From the NCBI GenBank assembly GCA_023433205.1, contig JAEZDS010000052.1:1-20131 (forward strand): 20,131 nt of DNA. Reading direction: 5' to 3'. Shown piece after piece: positions 7,997 through 16,376 of the stretch. This stretch comes from Bacteroidota bacterium (GTDB lineage Bacteria > Bacteroidota > Bacteroidia > B-17B0 > Aurantibacillaceae). The notes below the pieces were generated by a model. The model ran no database searches. It was not told the DNA's origin and worked only from the letters and a program-made list of their open reading frames with translations. The position numbers and the translations under genes are program-made. Positions within the stretch are counted from its first letter, which is position 1, and every line of letters starts with the position of its first letter.

Positions 7997-10078
7997 GTGA
8001 TTATCAGTGGCAAACACCTCGAACTGCTGCAGTTTGACCGCATCAGGGAATTAATAGCGGAAAAGTGTGTAAGCGCGGCGGCCCGGAAAAACTGCGCGCT
8101 GATTGCTCCCTCTACCTCTCGCGATCATATTTTATCAGAGCTTAATCGCTGTAATGAGCTGTTAAACCTTCTGCAGGGCAAAGCTTTTTTTCCCTCTGTT
8201 GAACACGACGACATCAGCGCCGAACTGGGGCGACTGTCACTTTTGGGCGCCACAATGGAAGAAACAGCCTTGTTAAAAGTGCAGCGCAGTGTGGAGGTAG
8301 CTAATACTCTTTCTAGGTTCTTATATGAGAAGCGCCACGAACTGCCCACTATCTTTTTGCTTGCCGCAAATGTTCAGGCGCTGCCGCAGGTAGTATCAGA
8401 GATTGAAAGGGTTATTGATGGTGAAGCATCGGTAAAAAGCAGTGCTTCGCCTGAACTCGCGCGAATAAGAAGGCAGGTATCGGAAAAAAGGCGCGAAAGC
8501 GACAAAAAATTCTACAGTTATGTAAATGAACTGCGCAAGCTGGGATACCTGCGCGAAAATGAAGAGGGCTTTTTTAACGGAAGAAGAACCCTCGCCGTGG
8601 TAAGTGATTTTAAGTCTGAAGTGTCAGGGTTTGTGCACGACAAAAGCGAGAGCGGCAAAACAATTTTTATAGAACCCGGAGCAACCATAACTGTAAACAA
8701 TGAGATCGCTGAGCTTGAGATAGACGAAAGGAGAGAAGTAAACAGGCTGCTGAAAGAATTGTGTGAGCTTCTTCATCCTTTTGCGCCGGAACTAAAGAGA
8801 GGTCAGATTCTTTTGCAGGAGATCGATCAATACAGAGCCAGAGCCCTTTTTGCCATAACGCTTGAAGCAAAAATGCCGGCTATCGCTGATGATTTCAGGC
8901 TGGAATTGTACGATGCCCGGCATCCGCTTTTATTGCTGCAGAATCGTAAGGCGGGTAAACCAACTGTGCCCTTGAACCTGCAGCTAAACGGTGACAACAG
9001 AATTTTAGTGATAAGCGGACCAAATGCAGGTGGAAAAACCATTGCTCTAAAAACTGTGGCCCTTCTTCAGGTGATGCTGCAAAGCGGATTGCTGGTGCCG
9101 GCCTCAGAGAGCAGCGTGTTTGGTTTTTTTGAGGAGGTGCTGATTGACATGGGCGATACACAAAGCATCGAAAATGAATTGAGTACCTACAGCGCCAAAC
9201 TTAAATCAATGACCGCAATTATTGAAAAAGCAAATGAAGCCAGCCTTGTACTGATGGATGAGTTCGGCAGCGGAACTGATCCTGAACTTGGAGGCGCTAT
9301 TGCGGAAACGGTGCTTGAAAGCCTGGTGAACTCAAAAGCCAAGGGAATCATCACCTCGCATTTTGGCAACATTAAGGTGCTGACCGAAAAACTTAGCGGC
9401 GCCCGCAACGCCAGCATGCTCTTTAACAGCGAGACTTTTGAACCAAAGTATATTCTCAGTATCGGTGAACCTGGCAGTAGTTATACCTTTGAGGTGGCGG
9501 AAAGAATTGGTTTTCCCAAACACCTTATTGAACGCGCCAAAACCAAAGTTGACCGCGACAAGCTCAGACTCAGCCGCCTTTTAGCCGAAGTGCAGGATCA
9601 GAAATCGCGACTTGAGGAAGAGGTCTCACGCACTGAACATGAGCGTTTTCTGGCCCGAACAAGTCGTGAAAAGTACCAGCAGCTTTTTAATACCTGGCAG
9701 GAAAAAATTGAGAAAGAACGTGAGCGTAAGATAGAGCTTGCACGTCTTGCTGAATTCGGAAAAAAATACCTGCGCCTGATGGAGGAGTGGAATCAAAAAC
9801 AGGACCGAAAAGAGATCATCAAACGTTTTGTGGATGGTATTACAGCTGAGACCAAAAAACGGGAGGCTCTGCGCAAATCGAAAAAACATGATGCCTACGC
9901 TGAGAAAAAAATTGCCCGTATAAAGTCGGTTCTGAAACCCGGCAGCAAAGTAACGGTACTGAACGGAAAGGAGGTTGGAGTGGTGGAGGAGATCAAAGAG
10001 CAGAAGGCTGTGGTGAAGTTCGGGATGGTGAAAATGACCGTGGGTATGGAAAATCTGCTGCTTGCCGATCAGGGGTGA
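7997..10078 (+). CDS. mutS2: MutS2 family DNA-binding ATPase lacking the Smr domain
   Basis: This 693-residue protein has the MutS2 layout: an N-terminal helical core (HLELLQFDRIRELIAEKC), a lever/clamp region with FIEPGATITVNNEIAELE, the ABC-type ATPase with Walker A GPNAGGKT (341-348), STYSAKLKSM, Walker B LVLMDEFGSGTDP (417-429) and TSHF, then a long coiled coil (about 510-640) and a KOW-like beta segment (about 646-690). Family members with a C-terminal Smr nuclease domain are near 780 residues; here the protein stops after the KOW-like part and Smr is absent. MutS2 has been linked to suppression of recombination and to rescue of collided ribosomes. The start is GTG: an in-frame TAG lies two codons before it, and the sequence after it reads as a normal MutS2 N-terminus. 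The end overlaps the convergent AddB-like gene by 10 bases. Confidence 0.9.
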   Translation: MIISGKHLELLQFDRIRELIAEKCVSAAARKNCALIAPSTSRDHILSELNRCNELLNLLQGKAFFPSVEHDDISAELGRLSLLGATMEETALLKVQRSVEVANTLSRFLYEKRHELPTIFLLAANVQALPQVVSEIERVIDGEASVKSSASPELARIRRQVSEKRRESDKKFYSYVNELRKLGYLRENEEGFFNGRRTLAVVSDFKSEVSGFVHDKSESGKTIFIEPGATITVNNEIAELEIDERREVNRLLKELCELLHPFAPELKRGQILLQEIDQYRARALFAITLEAKMPAIADDFRLELYDARHPLLLLQNRKAGKPTVPLNLQLNGDNRILVISGPNAGGKTIALKTVALLQVMLQSGLLVPASESSVFGFFEEVLIDMGDTQSIENELSTYSAKLKSMTAIIEKANEASLVLMDEFGSGTDPELGGAIAETVLESLVNSKAKGIITSHFGNIKVLTEKLSGARNASMLFNSETFEPKYILSIGEPGSSYTFEVAERIGFPKHLIERAKTKVDRDKLRLSRLLAEVQDQKSRLEEEVSRTEHERFLARTSREKYQQLFNTWQEKIEKERERKIELARLAEFGKKYLRLMEEWNQKQDRKEIIKRFVDGITAETKKREALRKSKKHDAYAEKKIARIKSVLKPGSKVTVLNGKEVGVVEEIKEQKAVVKFGMVKMTVGMENLLLADQG

Positions 10079-12921
10079 AAGTTGCAGACCACATTGTAAG
10101 CGCAAAACTCGCAGATATCCCTGTTTTCTGTTTGTTTAAAGGGTAGATCCTGTTCAAATACGGAATTCACAAAAATGGCAAAGGCTTTTTCAAACTCCTG
10201 AAGAAAATCATCACTTAGCTGTAATGCTCTTTTGCTGCTGTCAACAATGTGCCTTGGTTTATCGCCAAACACCTTAAATGGAATGATGGCAGGCTGTATC
10301 TGTGCTGCTGTAGCCAGCCCGTTTTTCCATAGTAACCAGGCATAGATCATCAATTGCATCTGTTTATCGTACGCCGGGTCGTGAAAGAGGGTTTCAAAGT
10401 CAGCAAACTCAAATTTATCTGAAGCCTGTACCGAGCTTTTGTAATCAATCACACGCACCTCATCACCACACCTGTCAATCCTGTCAATCTTACCCTTTAC
10501 AAAGATGCGGGACGGGTCACCTGGCAAATCAAGCGCTGCCGACAGCTCGTGCTCCAGGTGAAGGATCTGGAGTTGCCTGTTACTTTTTCCCAGCTCCTCC
10601 ATAAATGCAAGGTCTTGATTGATCAGTTTTTTTACATACACTTTTATCACCTCAAGTTGAAGCAAACTTTTGCCCGACAACTCTTCACGTTCAAACACTT
10701 CTTTAAAACTTTCTTCAACTGTTTTGTCAAGCAGCGGCAGAGTCTTTCGCAGATTTGCGGGATTGAGCAGCTGGCCCGCAAATGGTTTGTATATCTTTTC
10801 CAGACTCAGGTGCAGTATCGAACCAAATGTGCCGGCCTCAGGATTTTCCTCCACCGCTTCGGTCTCTTTCAGCTGTACACCATATCGAAGATAAAACCGA
10901 AGGCTGCATTGTTTGAACATAATAAGAGAGGAGGGTGAAAGCGAGGCGAACTCCCTGTCACTCACTGCCTTTTTTACAATGTTTTCCAACAAAATTTCTG
11001 ACTTGTTCATCTCAACTTCATAAACTGGTTCAGCGCTAAGCCCCGGGAAGATGGCAGTTGCTTCGGTGATCTTTATCTGCGAATTATACTTCTGTAACTC
11101 AAGCAAAAGCTGAGTAACAAATCTGCTTTTTTCTCCTTTGCCAAAGGTGTCGGTCTCACTGTCGTAAGTGATGGTTACTGTTTTGGCGCGCTGCAGTAGA
11201 CGGTAAAAGTGATAGGCGTACACCGCGTCTTTTTCCGTGTATAAAGGCATTCCTGCTGCGCTTTTGAGATCATTTGGTATAAACGAGTTGATACTTCTTC
11301 CTGAAGGCAAAACCCCCTCGTTCACATTTACCAGAATAAGATGTTCGAAATCAAGAGTGCGTGTCTCAAGTACACCCATAATTTGCAGTCCCTGCAATGG
11401 TTCGCCGAGAAAGGGAACGCTTCCGCTGCCAGTAACCTGCACAAACAGTTGGCGGAAGGCGCCTATGTCTTTAAAATGCGGATAACCTGCCATTATCTCT
11501 TCAAGCCTGTTAAAGGCCTTCAGCAGAATGGTGATGTGCTCGGCCTCAAGCATCTCTCCGTTTCCAGATCTGTCACTTTTGTTATGCTTAAGCAGCTTAT
11601 CAAGCACGTTTACGATTGCCGTTCGCAAAGCAGGCGCTGTCTGTGGCACAAGCAGAGGCGAAACATGATTCCAGTCTTCCCCGAAAAGCTCCTCCGTAAT
11701 GCCTGGTGTCAGGAATGCGAGATTTCTGCGGTTAAGATCGTTCATTCTTGAAACGGCACTTCTGGAAGCGCCCGCGCGCTGGAGATATTGCTGGAAAAGG
11801 GGTTGCCTGAGAAGCATTGCCAGGTCTTTATGATAAAGTGTTTTTACCGTGCGTTGCTGCCGTGTGTAATTGTACTGCAGCTGTAATATGGTTTCTACCA
11901 GGTCGTAACTTGCAGTAAAACGCAGTGGATATTCCATTGTTATGTTAAGGTGCTGCACCTCGTCTGGTAGTTGCTGTAACACCGGCCACAATAATTTTTC
12001 GTTGGCAAGCACAACGGCAACCTTGTCAAATGAAATTCCCTGCCGGTGCAGTTCCTGCAAACTCTGACGCACCACCTGTCCCTGACCAAGCTGTTTGGGC
12101 ACTGAGATGATGTTGATTGTTTTTTCCTCCTTGAAATAATTGTTTATAAAAAACGGCTCCTTCACCGGGAAAAGTCTAAGGTTGTTGCGAAGAAACAGGC
12201 CGGCTTCCTGTTCGCTGTTTTCCAGATAGTAAGTGTCAGCGTCCCACAACATTTCCGCTCTGCCACTTTCAAAAAGTTTTTTAAAAATTTTGATTTCTGC
12301 TGTATTAAGCGCGTTAAAACCACAAAACAGAATTTTTTTATACCGTGCACCAAATTTTTCAAGCACATCGGCCTCGGTCGCCTGTCGGTAGGCAAGTCCT
12401 GGCCAGCCAGAACCTTTACTGAGCATTGCCGCCCTGAAATGTTTGTAGATAGCGCCCAGACTGCTCATAAAGGCAAGGTAGCGCTGCTGCTGAAGGCTGA
12501 GTTCGGGCGCGCCAAGACTCCAGTTCTCAATTTCTTTTATGTCTTTCAGATTTTCATAAAGCTGCTCACTGCTGGCAAGGTATCTGTCTATTTCATTAAA
12601 ATCGTGGAGGATCAGCTGTCACCATTTGGCGAAACTTTCATAACTTTCGGCTTCTGCGTTCTGGCAGGCGCGGTAACTTTCATACAGGTGACAAACAAGT
12701 TCAGTCTCATCAAGTACTTTTAATCCGCTTAGTCCGTACACCAGATCTTCAGCACTAATTATGTCGGGCATCCAGATTGTTTTTCTGAATTCTGCAGCCA
12801 GGTGTTTTTTCAGAAAAACTGCTCCTCTTTTGCCGGGAAGTACAATACAAAGCTCTTCTATGGTATCTTTGTAATGTTGGCTGATATAGGCCGCAACCAG
12901 CTGGAGGAATGATCTGTTCAT
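10069..12921 (-). pseudogene. AddB-like PD-(D/E)XK nuclease/helicase-fold gene, interrupted by an in-frame TGA
   Basis: One frame runs from the ATG at 12921 to the stop at 10069, 950 codons, broken only by TGA at 12619-12621 (codon 101). The N-terminal piece (SFLQLVAAYISQHYKDTIEELCIVLPGKR, given here in part) and the rest form one AddB/RexB-like protein. There is an inactive SF1 helicase fold (LETRTLDFEHLILVNVNEG), then a Fe-S nuclease domain with Cys at about 672, 937, 940 and 946, the last three in CEFCAYNVVC. Catalytic residues sit in GKIDRID (Asp813) and VIDYKSS (Asp826, Lys828), counting the TGA as one residue. Such proteins process double-strand breaks with an AddA-type helicase, which is not in this window. 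The reading frame is otherwise conserved, so the mutation is recent, a sequencing error, or read through. The 3' piece has a Met at 12468 that could serve as an internal start. Confidence 0.82.
12864..12871 (+). promoter_or_regulatory. Candidate -7 box for the small gene at 12920, inside the AddB-like gene
   Basis: TATCTTTG is a perfect TAnnTTTG box 48 bases before the ATG at 12920. It lies within the divergent AddB-like coding region. There is no TTG at the normal -33 distance, so it may be chance. Confidence 0.3.
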
Positions 12922-13168
12922 GAACTTTGAAGATATACAGTTTCCGCTTTACCGGAAGTACCACAATAACAGGAATTATTTTAAAATTATAAACCCTCGT
13001 TTATTCGAAGAGTTGATAATCATTGGTAAATCTGTACAGTTACGGACAGTTGAAGCACGGCAATTTCCAGAGCAGAATTTTATCCGTGATCTTGTTTATA
13101 GTTATTCTGAAATGGCAGAGGAAATATGGGAGGATGAATACGAGGAGGTGAAAAGAAGCTCTGCGTAA
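12920..13168 (+). CDS. Small conserved-looking protein of unknown function
   Basis: This gene encodes 82 residues, starting MNFEDIQFPLYRKYHNNRN and containing YFKIINPRLFEELIIIGK, FPEQNFIRDLVYSYSEM and an acidic end (EEIWEDEYEEVK). There is no signal peptide, membrane segment or known catalytic motif. The composition is protein-like, with aromatic and acidic residues in regular positions, and resembles small uncharacterised Bacteroidota proteins I have seen, though I cannot name a family. Its ATG shares the palindrome CATG (12919-12922) with the ATG of the divergent AddB-like gene, so neither has a separate leader region and any promoter must lie inside the neighbour's coding sequence. A possible -7 box is at 12864-12871. 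Confidence 0.65.
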   Translation: MNFEDIQFPLYRKYHNNRNYFKIINPRLFEELIIIGKSVQLRTVEARQFPEQNFIRDLVYSYSEMAEEIWEDEYEEVKRSSA

Positions 13169-13223
13169 TGCTGAAGGGGCTGGTTATATTTAACAACATA
13201 GTAACAATAGAACCATGGAAGGA

Positions 13224-13347
13224 GCATAGAAGGGCATTATGTCCTGTCTCTAAAAGAAGTTACACCACAATCCGGGGCTTGGTTCTTTCCTCCCTGATTC
13301 TTGTGTCCCGAAAACGTTACAACATAATGCGAGTCCCGCCTCTATGC
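13224..13347. repeat. Imperfect inverted repeat in the asnS upstream gap
   Basis: The gap from 13169 to 13421 contains two split arms. GCATAGA (13224-13230) pairs with TCTATGC (13341-13347), and GCATTATGT (13234-13242) pairs with ACATAATGC (13322-13330). They are separated by 3 bases on the left and 10 on the right, with about 79 bases between the inner arms. The arrangement could be the ends of a small non-autonomous element or a long-range RNA stem. No convincing ORF or tRNA is seen in the gap. Confidence 0.5.
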
Positions 13348-13396
13348 CAGATATACCAAAGTGCTACTTTCTATGTGGTCAAGCAAAGCAAAGTCT

Positions 13397-13404
13397 TATC
13401 TTTG
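13397..13404 (+). promoter_or_regulatory. -7 promoter box of asnS
   Basis: TATCTTTG is a perfect TAnnTTTG box ending 17 bases before the asnS ATG. The -33 region has only a weak TGTGG. It lies downstream of the inverted repeat, so the repeat would not be in the transcript if this promoter is used. Confidence 0.5.
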
Positions 13405-13421
13405 GCCCCTAAAAATCAACT

Positions 13422-14858
13422 ATGGCACGCCTGAAGATCAGGGAAATATTGGCCGGCAGGATCAGCGCCGGAGAACAGGTTACAGTTAAAGGCTGGGTAC
13501 GCACGTTCAGGAATAACCAATTTGTTGCGCTCAACGATGGTTCAGCCAATAATAACCTGCAGGTGGTGGTTGATTTTGCGAATACTGAACCCGGGCTGTT
13601 AAAACGTATTACCACCGGAGCTGCTATCAGCGCCACAGGCCAGCTGGTTGATTCGCCCGCCAAAGGGCAGACTGTTGAACTAAAAGCAGATAAAGTTGAG
13701 ATAATCGGTGACAGTGATCCTGAAAAATATCCGCTTCAGCCGAAAAAACACAGCCTTGAATTTTTGAGAGAGATCGCTCACCTGCGTTTCCGCACCAACA
13801 CCTTTGGTGCCGTGTTCCGTGTACGAAACAGTCTTGCATTCGCCATTCATAAATTTTTTAACGAAAGGGGATTCGTTTACCTGCACACACCCATCATCAC
13901 TGCCAGCGATGCCGAAGGTGCAGGTGAAATGTTCAGGGTAACAACACTCGATCTTAAAAATCCGCCTAAGGACGACAAAGGCGAAGTGGATTTTAAAGAA
14001 GATTTTTTCGGTAAATCAACGAACCTTACCGTTTCCGGTCAGCTCGAGGGCGAGATGGCAGCCATGGCTTTTGGAGAAATTTACACCTTCGGTCCAACCT
14101 TTCGTGCTGAGAACAGCAATACTGCACGGCACCTGGCAGAGTTCTGGATGATTGAACCGGAGATGGCATTCGCTGATCTTAAAGACAACATGGATCTGGC
14201 CGAAGAACTGCTTCAGTACCTGATCCGGTATGTACTTGAACACAATGAGGCCGATCTTGCTTTTCTCGACCAGCGCCTGACTGACGAGGAAAAACAAAAA
14301 CCTCAGAATGAAAGATCAACCATGGGTCTGCTCGAAAAACTAAAGTTCTGTATCAATAACAAATTTGAGCGACTAACATATTCTGAGGCTTATGAAATTC
14401 TGCGCAACAGCAATCACAATAAAAAGAAGAAATTCCAGTACCTCGTTGAAAAGTGGGGTGTTGACCTGCAGAGCGAGCATGAGCGCTACCTGGTGGAAAA
14501 ACACTTTCAGAAACCTGTTATTCTCATTGATTACCCGAAAGAGATCAAATCTTTTTACATGCGGTTAAATGAAGATGGCAAGACAGTTGCTGCTATGGAT
14601 ATTTTATTTCCTGGCATCGGTGAAATTGTTGGTGGCTCTCAGCGCGAGGAACGGCTTTCTCAGCTTGAAGACCGGATGAAGGAAATTGGAATTCCAGCAG
14701 AGGAACTCAGCTGGTACCTCGATTCACGCCGGTTCGGCACAAATCCTCACGCCGGTTTCGGACTTGGTTTTGAGCGGCTGGTGATGTTTGTTACAGGTAT
14801 GAGTAATGTAAGAGACGTGATCCCGTTTCCGAGGACGCCGAAGAATTGCGAATTTTAG
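13422..14858 (+). CDS. asnS: Asparaginyl-tRNA synthetase
   Basis: This class II synthetase attaches Asn to tRNA-Asn. It has 478 residues. An OB-fold anticodon-binding domain covers about 1-105 (VTVKGWVRTFRNNQFVALNDG). The catalytic domain shows PIITASDAEGAGEMF, motif 2 at about 223-240 (FGPTFRAENSNTARHLAEF), GEIVGGSQRE (400-409) and motif 3 at about 445-473 (GFGLGFERLVMFVTG, then DVIPFPRTP). The SQREER and GFGLGFERL forms are those of AsnRS rather than AspRS. The start follows a TATCTTTG box by 17 bases. A small DUF5808 gene follows after 82 bases containing a possible terminator. Presence of asnS suggests direct Asn charging rather than only the amidotransferase route. Confidence 0.97.
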   Translation: MARLKIREILAGRISAGEQVTVKGWVRTFRNNQFVALNDGSANNNLQVVVDFANTEPGLLKRITTGAAISATGQLVDSPAKGQTVELKADKVEIIGDSDPEKYPLQPKKHSLEFLREIAHLRFRTNTFGAVFRVRNSLAFAIHKFFNERGFVYLHTPIITASDAEGAGEMFRVTTLDLKNPPKDDKGEVDFKEDFFGKSTNLTVSGQLEGEMAAMAFGEIYTFGPTFRAENSNTARHLAEFWMIEPEMAFADLKDNMDLAEELLQYLIRYVLEHNEADLAFLDQRLTDEEKQKPQNERSTMGLLEKLKFCINNKFERLTYSEAYEILRNSNHNKKKKFQYLVEKWGVDLQSEHERYLVEKHFQKPVILIDYPKEIKSFYMRLNEDGKTVAAMDILFPGIGEIVGGSQREERLSQLEDRMKEIGIPAEELSWYLDSRRFGTNPHAGFGLGFERLVMFVTGMSNVRDVIPFPRTPKNCEF

Positions 14859-14895
14859 ATAGTGATTGCCTGGTTGCTGATCCTGCAGAACAAAA

Positions 14896-14925
14896 CTCAA
14901 GTACACTTGAGCGTTTGGTTTTTTC
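14896..14925 (+). terminator. Hairpin plus T-run after asnS (or operator-like palindrome)
   Basis: CTCAAG-TACA-CTTGAG (14896-14911) gives a six-base-pair stem with a four-base loop, followed by GTTTGGTTTTTT. It fits a weak intrinsic terminator for asnS. The same dyad covers the possible -33 TTG (14907-14909) of the next gene, so an operator is an alternative. Confidence 0.4.
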
Positions 14926-14936
14926 GCCTACCTTAG
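14907..14936 (+). promoter_or_regulatory. Possible promoter of the DUF5808 gene
   Basis: TTG at 14907-14909 and TACCTTAG at 14929-14936 (one mismatch to TAnnTTTG) are separated by 19 bases. The box ends four bases before the ATG at 14941. The -33 element sits in the right arm of the hairpin. Confidence 0.35.
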
Positions 14937-14940
14937 TATA

Positions 14941-15141
14941 ATGCTCGAAAACGAATGGCAAAACGATCCGTCAAAATGGGTATGGGGTATTTTCTATTAT
15001 AACCCCGAGGATAAACGCCTGCTCCCTCCCAAACGAATTGCCTGGATGGGCTGGACAGTGAACTGGGCAAACCCCAGGTCGGTTTTGTTTATGATCGTGA
15101 TTTTTGTGCTCCTGGGAATATTTATCAATATTCTGAAGTAA
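14941..15141 (+). CDS. Small DUF5808-type membrane protein
   Basis: This gene encodes 66 residues. The N-terminal part WVWGIFYYNPEDKRLLPPKR, then GWTVNWANPRS, matches the short DUF5808 motif (a GIFYYNP...PKR...GWT.N.ANP pattern). One hydrophobic helix ends the protein (VLFMIVIFVLLGIFINIL, about 48-65), so it is a single-pass inner-membrane protein with a cytoplasmic or periplasmic head; orientation is not clear. Function is unknown. In other proteins this motif is joined to larger membrane domains, while here it stands alone. It is convergent with recF, with six bases between stops. Confidence 0.75.
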   Translation: MLENEWQNDPSKWVWGIFYYNPEDKRLLPPKRIAWMGWTVNWANPRSVLFMIVIFVLLGIFINILK

Positions 15142-15147
15142 CGCGAT

Positions 15148-16275
15148 TTACAATGGTAACTGGGCAAGCTCGCTATCACCTGCAGGGTCCTGCTGTTTTA
15201 TAAGGAAGGTTTTGTGTTCAATCTCCATCTGATTAAGGAGATTGTTCATACGTTCGGGATGTGTGTCAGTGATAAAAACCTGCCCGAATTTTTCTCCGCT
15301 TACTATCTCCAGTAATTTCGAGAAACGCTGTTCGTCAAGTTTGTCATACACGTCGTCAAGCAGCAGCAAAGGGTTAAGATCTTTCTGGCTTTTAATGAAC
15401 TCAAATTGCGCAAGCTTCAGTGCCAGCAAAAAGGATTTCTGTTGCCCCTGGGAGGCGAATTTTTTGAGGCTGTGACCTTCCAGCCTGAATTCAAGATCAT
15501 CTTTGTGCGGGCCAACTGTAGAGTATTGCAGGGCCCTGTCGCGCGAAAGAGCAGTCATTAAAGCGGTTTTAAGATCTTTTCCTTCAATGGTGCTGATGTA
15601 ACTTAACTCTGCATGTTCGCGGCTGGCACTGATATTGGCGTAGTAAGCGTCAAAAAGCGGTTTAAAGTTTCTGAGAAAGTCAATTCGTTTTTCTGAGATC
15701 ACCTTTCCGTGAATAACCAGCTGCTCATCCCAGATATCCAGCGACTCCGCGTCAAAGGCCCTTGTATCGACAAAATGTTTAAGTAAGGCGTTACGCTGTT
15801 TTAAAACCTGGTTGTAGGCAATTAGTTTATCAAGATAAACCTTGTCGTACTGCGAAATGATGCCGTCAATAAATTTACGACGGTATTCACTGCTGCCATC
15901 TATCAGTTCAGAATCGCTGGGAGAGATCATTACCAGCGGAAACTGACCAATGTGTTCGCTCAGCCTTTCATATTCACGTTTGTTCTTTTTAAAGATCTTT
16001 TTCTGGTTCCGTTTCAGGCCACAATACAATTCCTGCTCTTCCCCGTCTTTTGCAAAAATGCCCTGGATCACAAAAAATGGTTCGCTGTGTCTTATGTTCT
16101 GACTATCAACGGGGTTAAAAAAACTTTTGCAGAAAGAAAGGTAATGAATGGCGTCGAGCAGGTTGGTTTTCCCCTGTCCGTTCTGCCCCACAAAACAGTT
16201 GACTTTGCGAGAGAAATCCCCCTCAAAATCACGATAATTCTTAAAATTTACCAGAGAAAGCTGTTTCAGGAACAT
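15148..16275 (-). CDS. recF: DNA replication and repair protein RecF
   Basis: RecF is an SMC-like ATPase that, with RecO and RecR, loads RecA at gaps. The 375-residue protein has the N-terminal MFLKQLSLVNFKNYRDFE, Walker A GQNGQGKT (30-37), the ABC signature SQGQQKS (275-281), Walker B LLLLDDV (303-309) and the D-loop DKLDEQR (311-317), all intact. The frame is open 56 codons further upstream, but the start at 16275 is chosen because it gives the canonical RecF N-terminus. An imperfect promoter box (TAATTTTA on the minus strand, 16291-16284) lies eight bases before it. The usual dnaA/dnaN neighbours are absent, as is common in Bacteroidota. It is divergent from the TPR gene. Confidence 0.96.
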   Translation of the reverse strand: MFLKQLSLVNFKNYRDFEGDFSRKVNCFVGQNGQGKTNLLDAIHYLSFCKSFFNPVDSQNIRHSEPFFVIQGIFAKDGEEQELYCGLKRNQKKIFKKNKREYERLSEHIGQFPLVMISPSDSELIDGSSEYRRKFIDGIISQYDKVYLDKLIAYNQVLKQRNALLKHFVDTRAFDAESLDIWDEQLVIHGKVISEKRIDFLRNFKPLFDAYYANISASREHAELSYISTIEGKDLKTALMTALSRDRALQYSTVGPHKDDLEFRLEGHSLKKFASQGQQKSFLLALKLAQFEFIKSQKDLNPLLLLDDVYDKLDEQRFSKLLEIVSGEKFGQVFITDTHPERMNNLLNQMEIEHKTFLIKQQDPAGDSELAQLPL

Positions 16276-16346
16276 GAGACTGGTAAAATTACGCTTATTT
16301 TTTGGCGCAGAGGCCCATTGCGGTTTCGTTTTAACAGAAAAAATCT

Positions 16347-16354
16347 TATCTTCG
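16347..16354 (+). promoter_or_regulatory. Possible -7 box of the TPR gene
   Basis: TATCTTCG differs from TAnnTTTG at one position and ends 22 bases before the ATG at 16377. Upstream, TCG (16326-16328) at 18 bases is a weak -33. Confidence 0.3.
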
Positions 16355-16376
16355 CAGACCAATTTTACTAATACAA

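Noticed and set aside
12619..12621. TGA read as glycine (the code used by some candidate phyla)
   Set aside because: Other genes here (mutS2, the TPR gene, the pterin dehydratase) end with TGA at the expected place, and the gene content is Bacteroidota, so a one-off mutation or error is simpler.
13169..13421. tRNA or T-box leader before asnS
   Set aside because: There is no cloverleaf or T-box core, and the promoter box lies downstream of the structured part.
13168..13434. 88-residue plus-strand ORF over the gap and asnS start
   Set aside because: It has no recognisable protein pattern, crosses the inverted repeat and runs into asnS in another frame.
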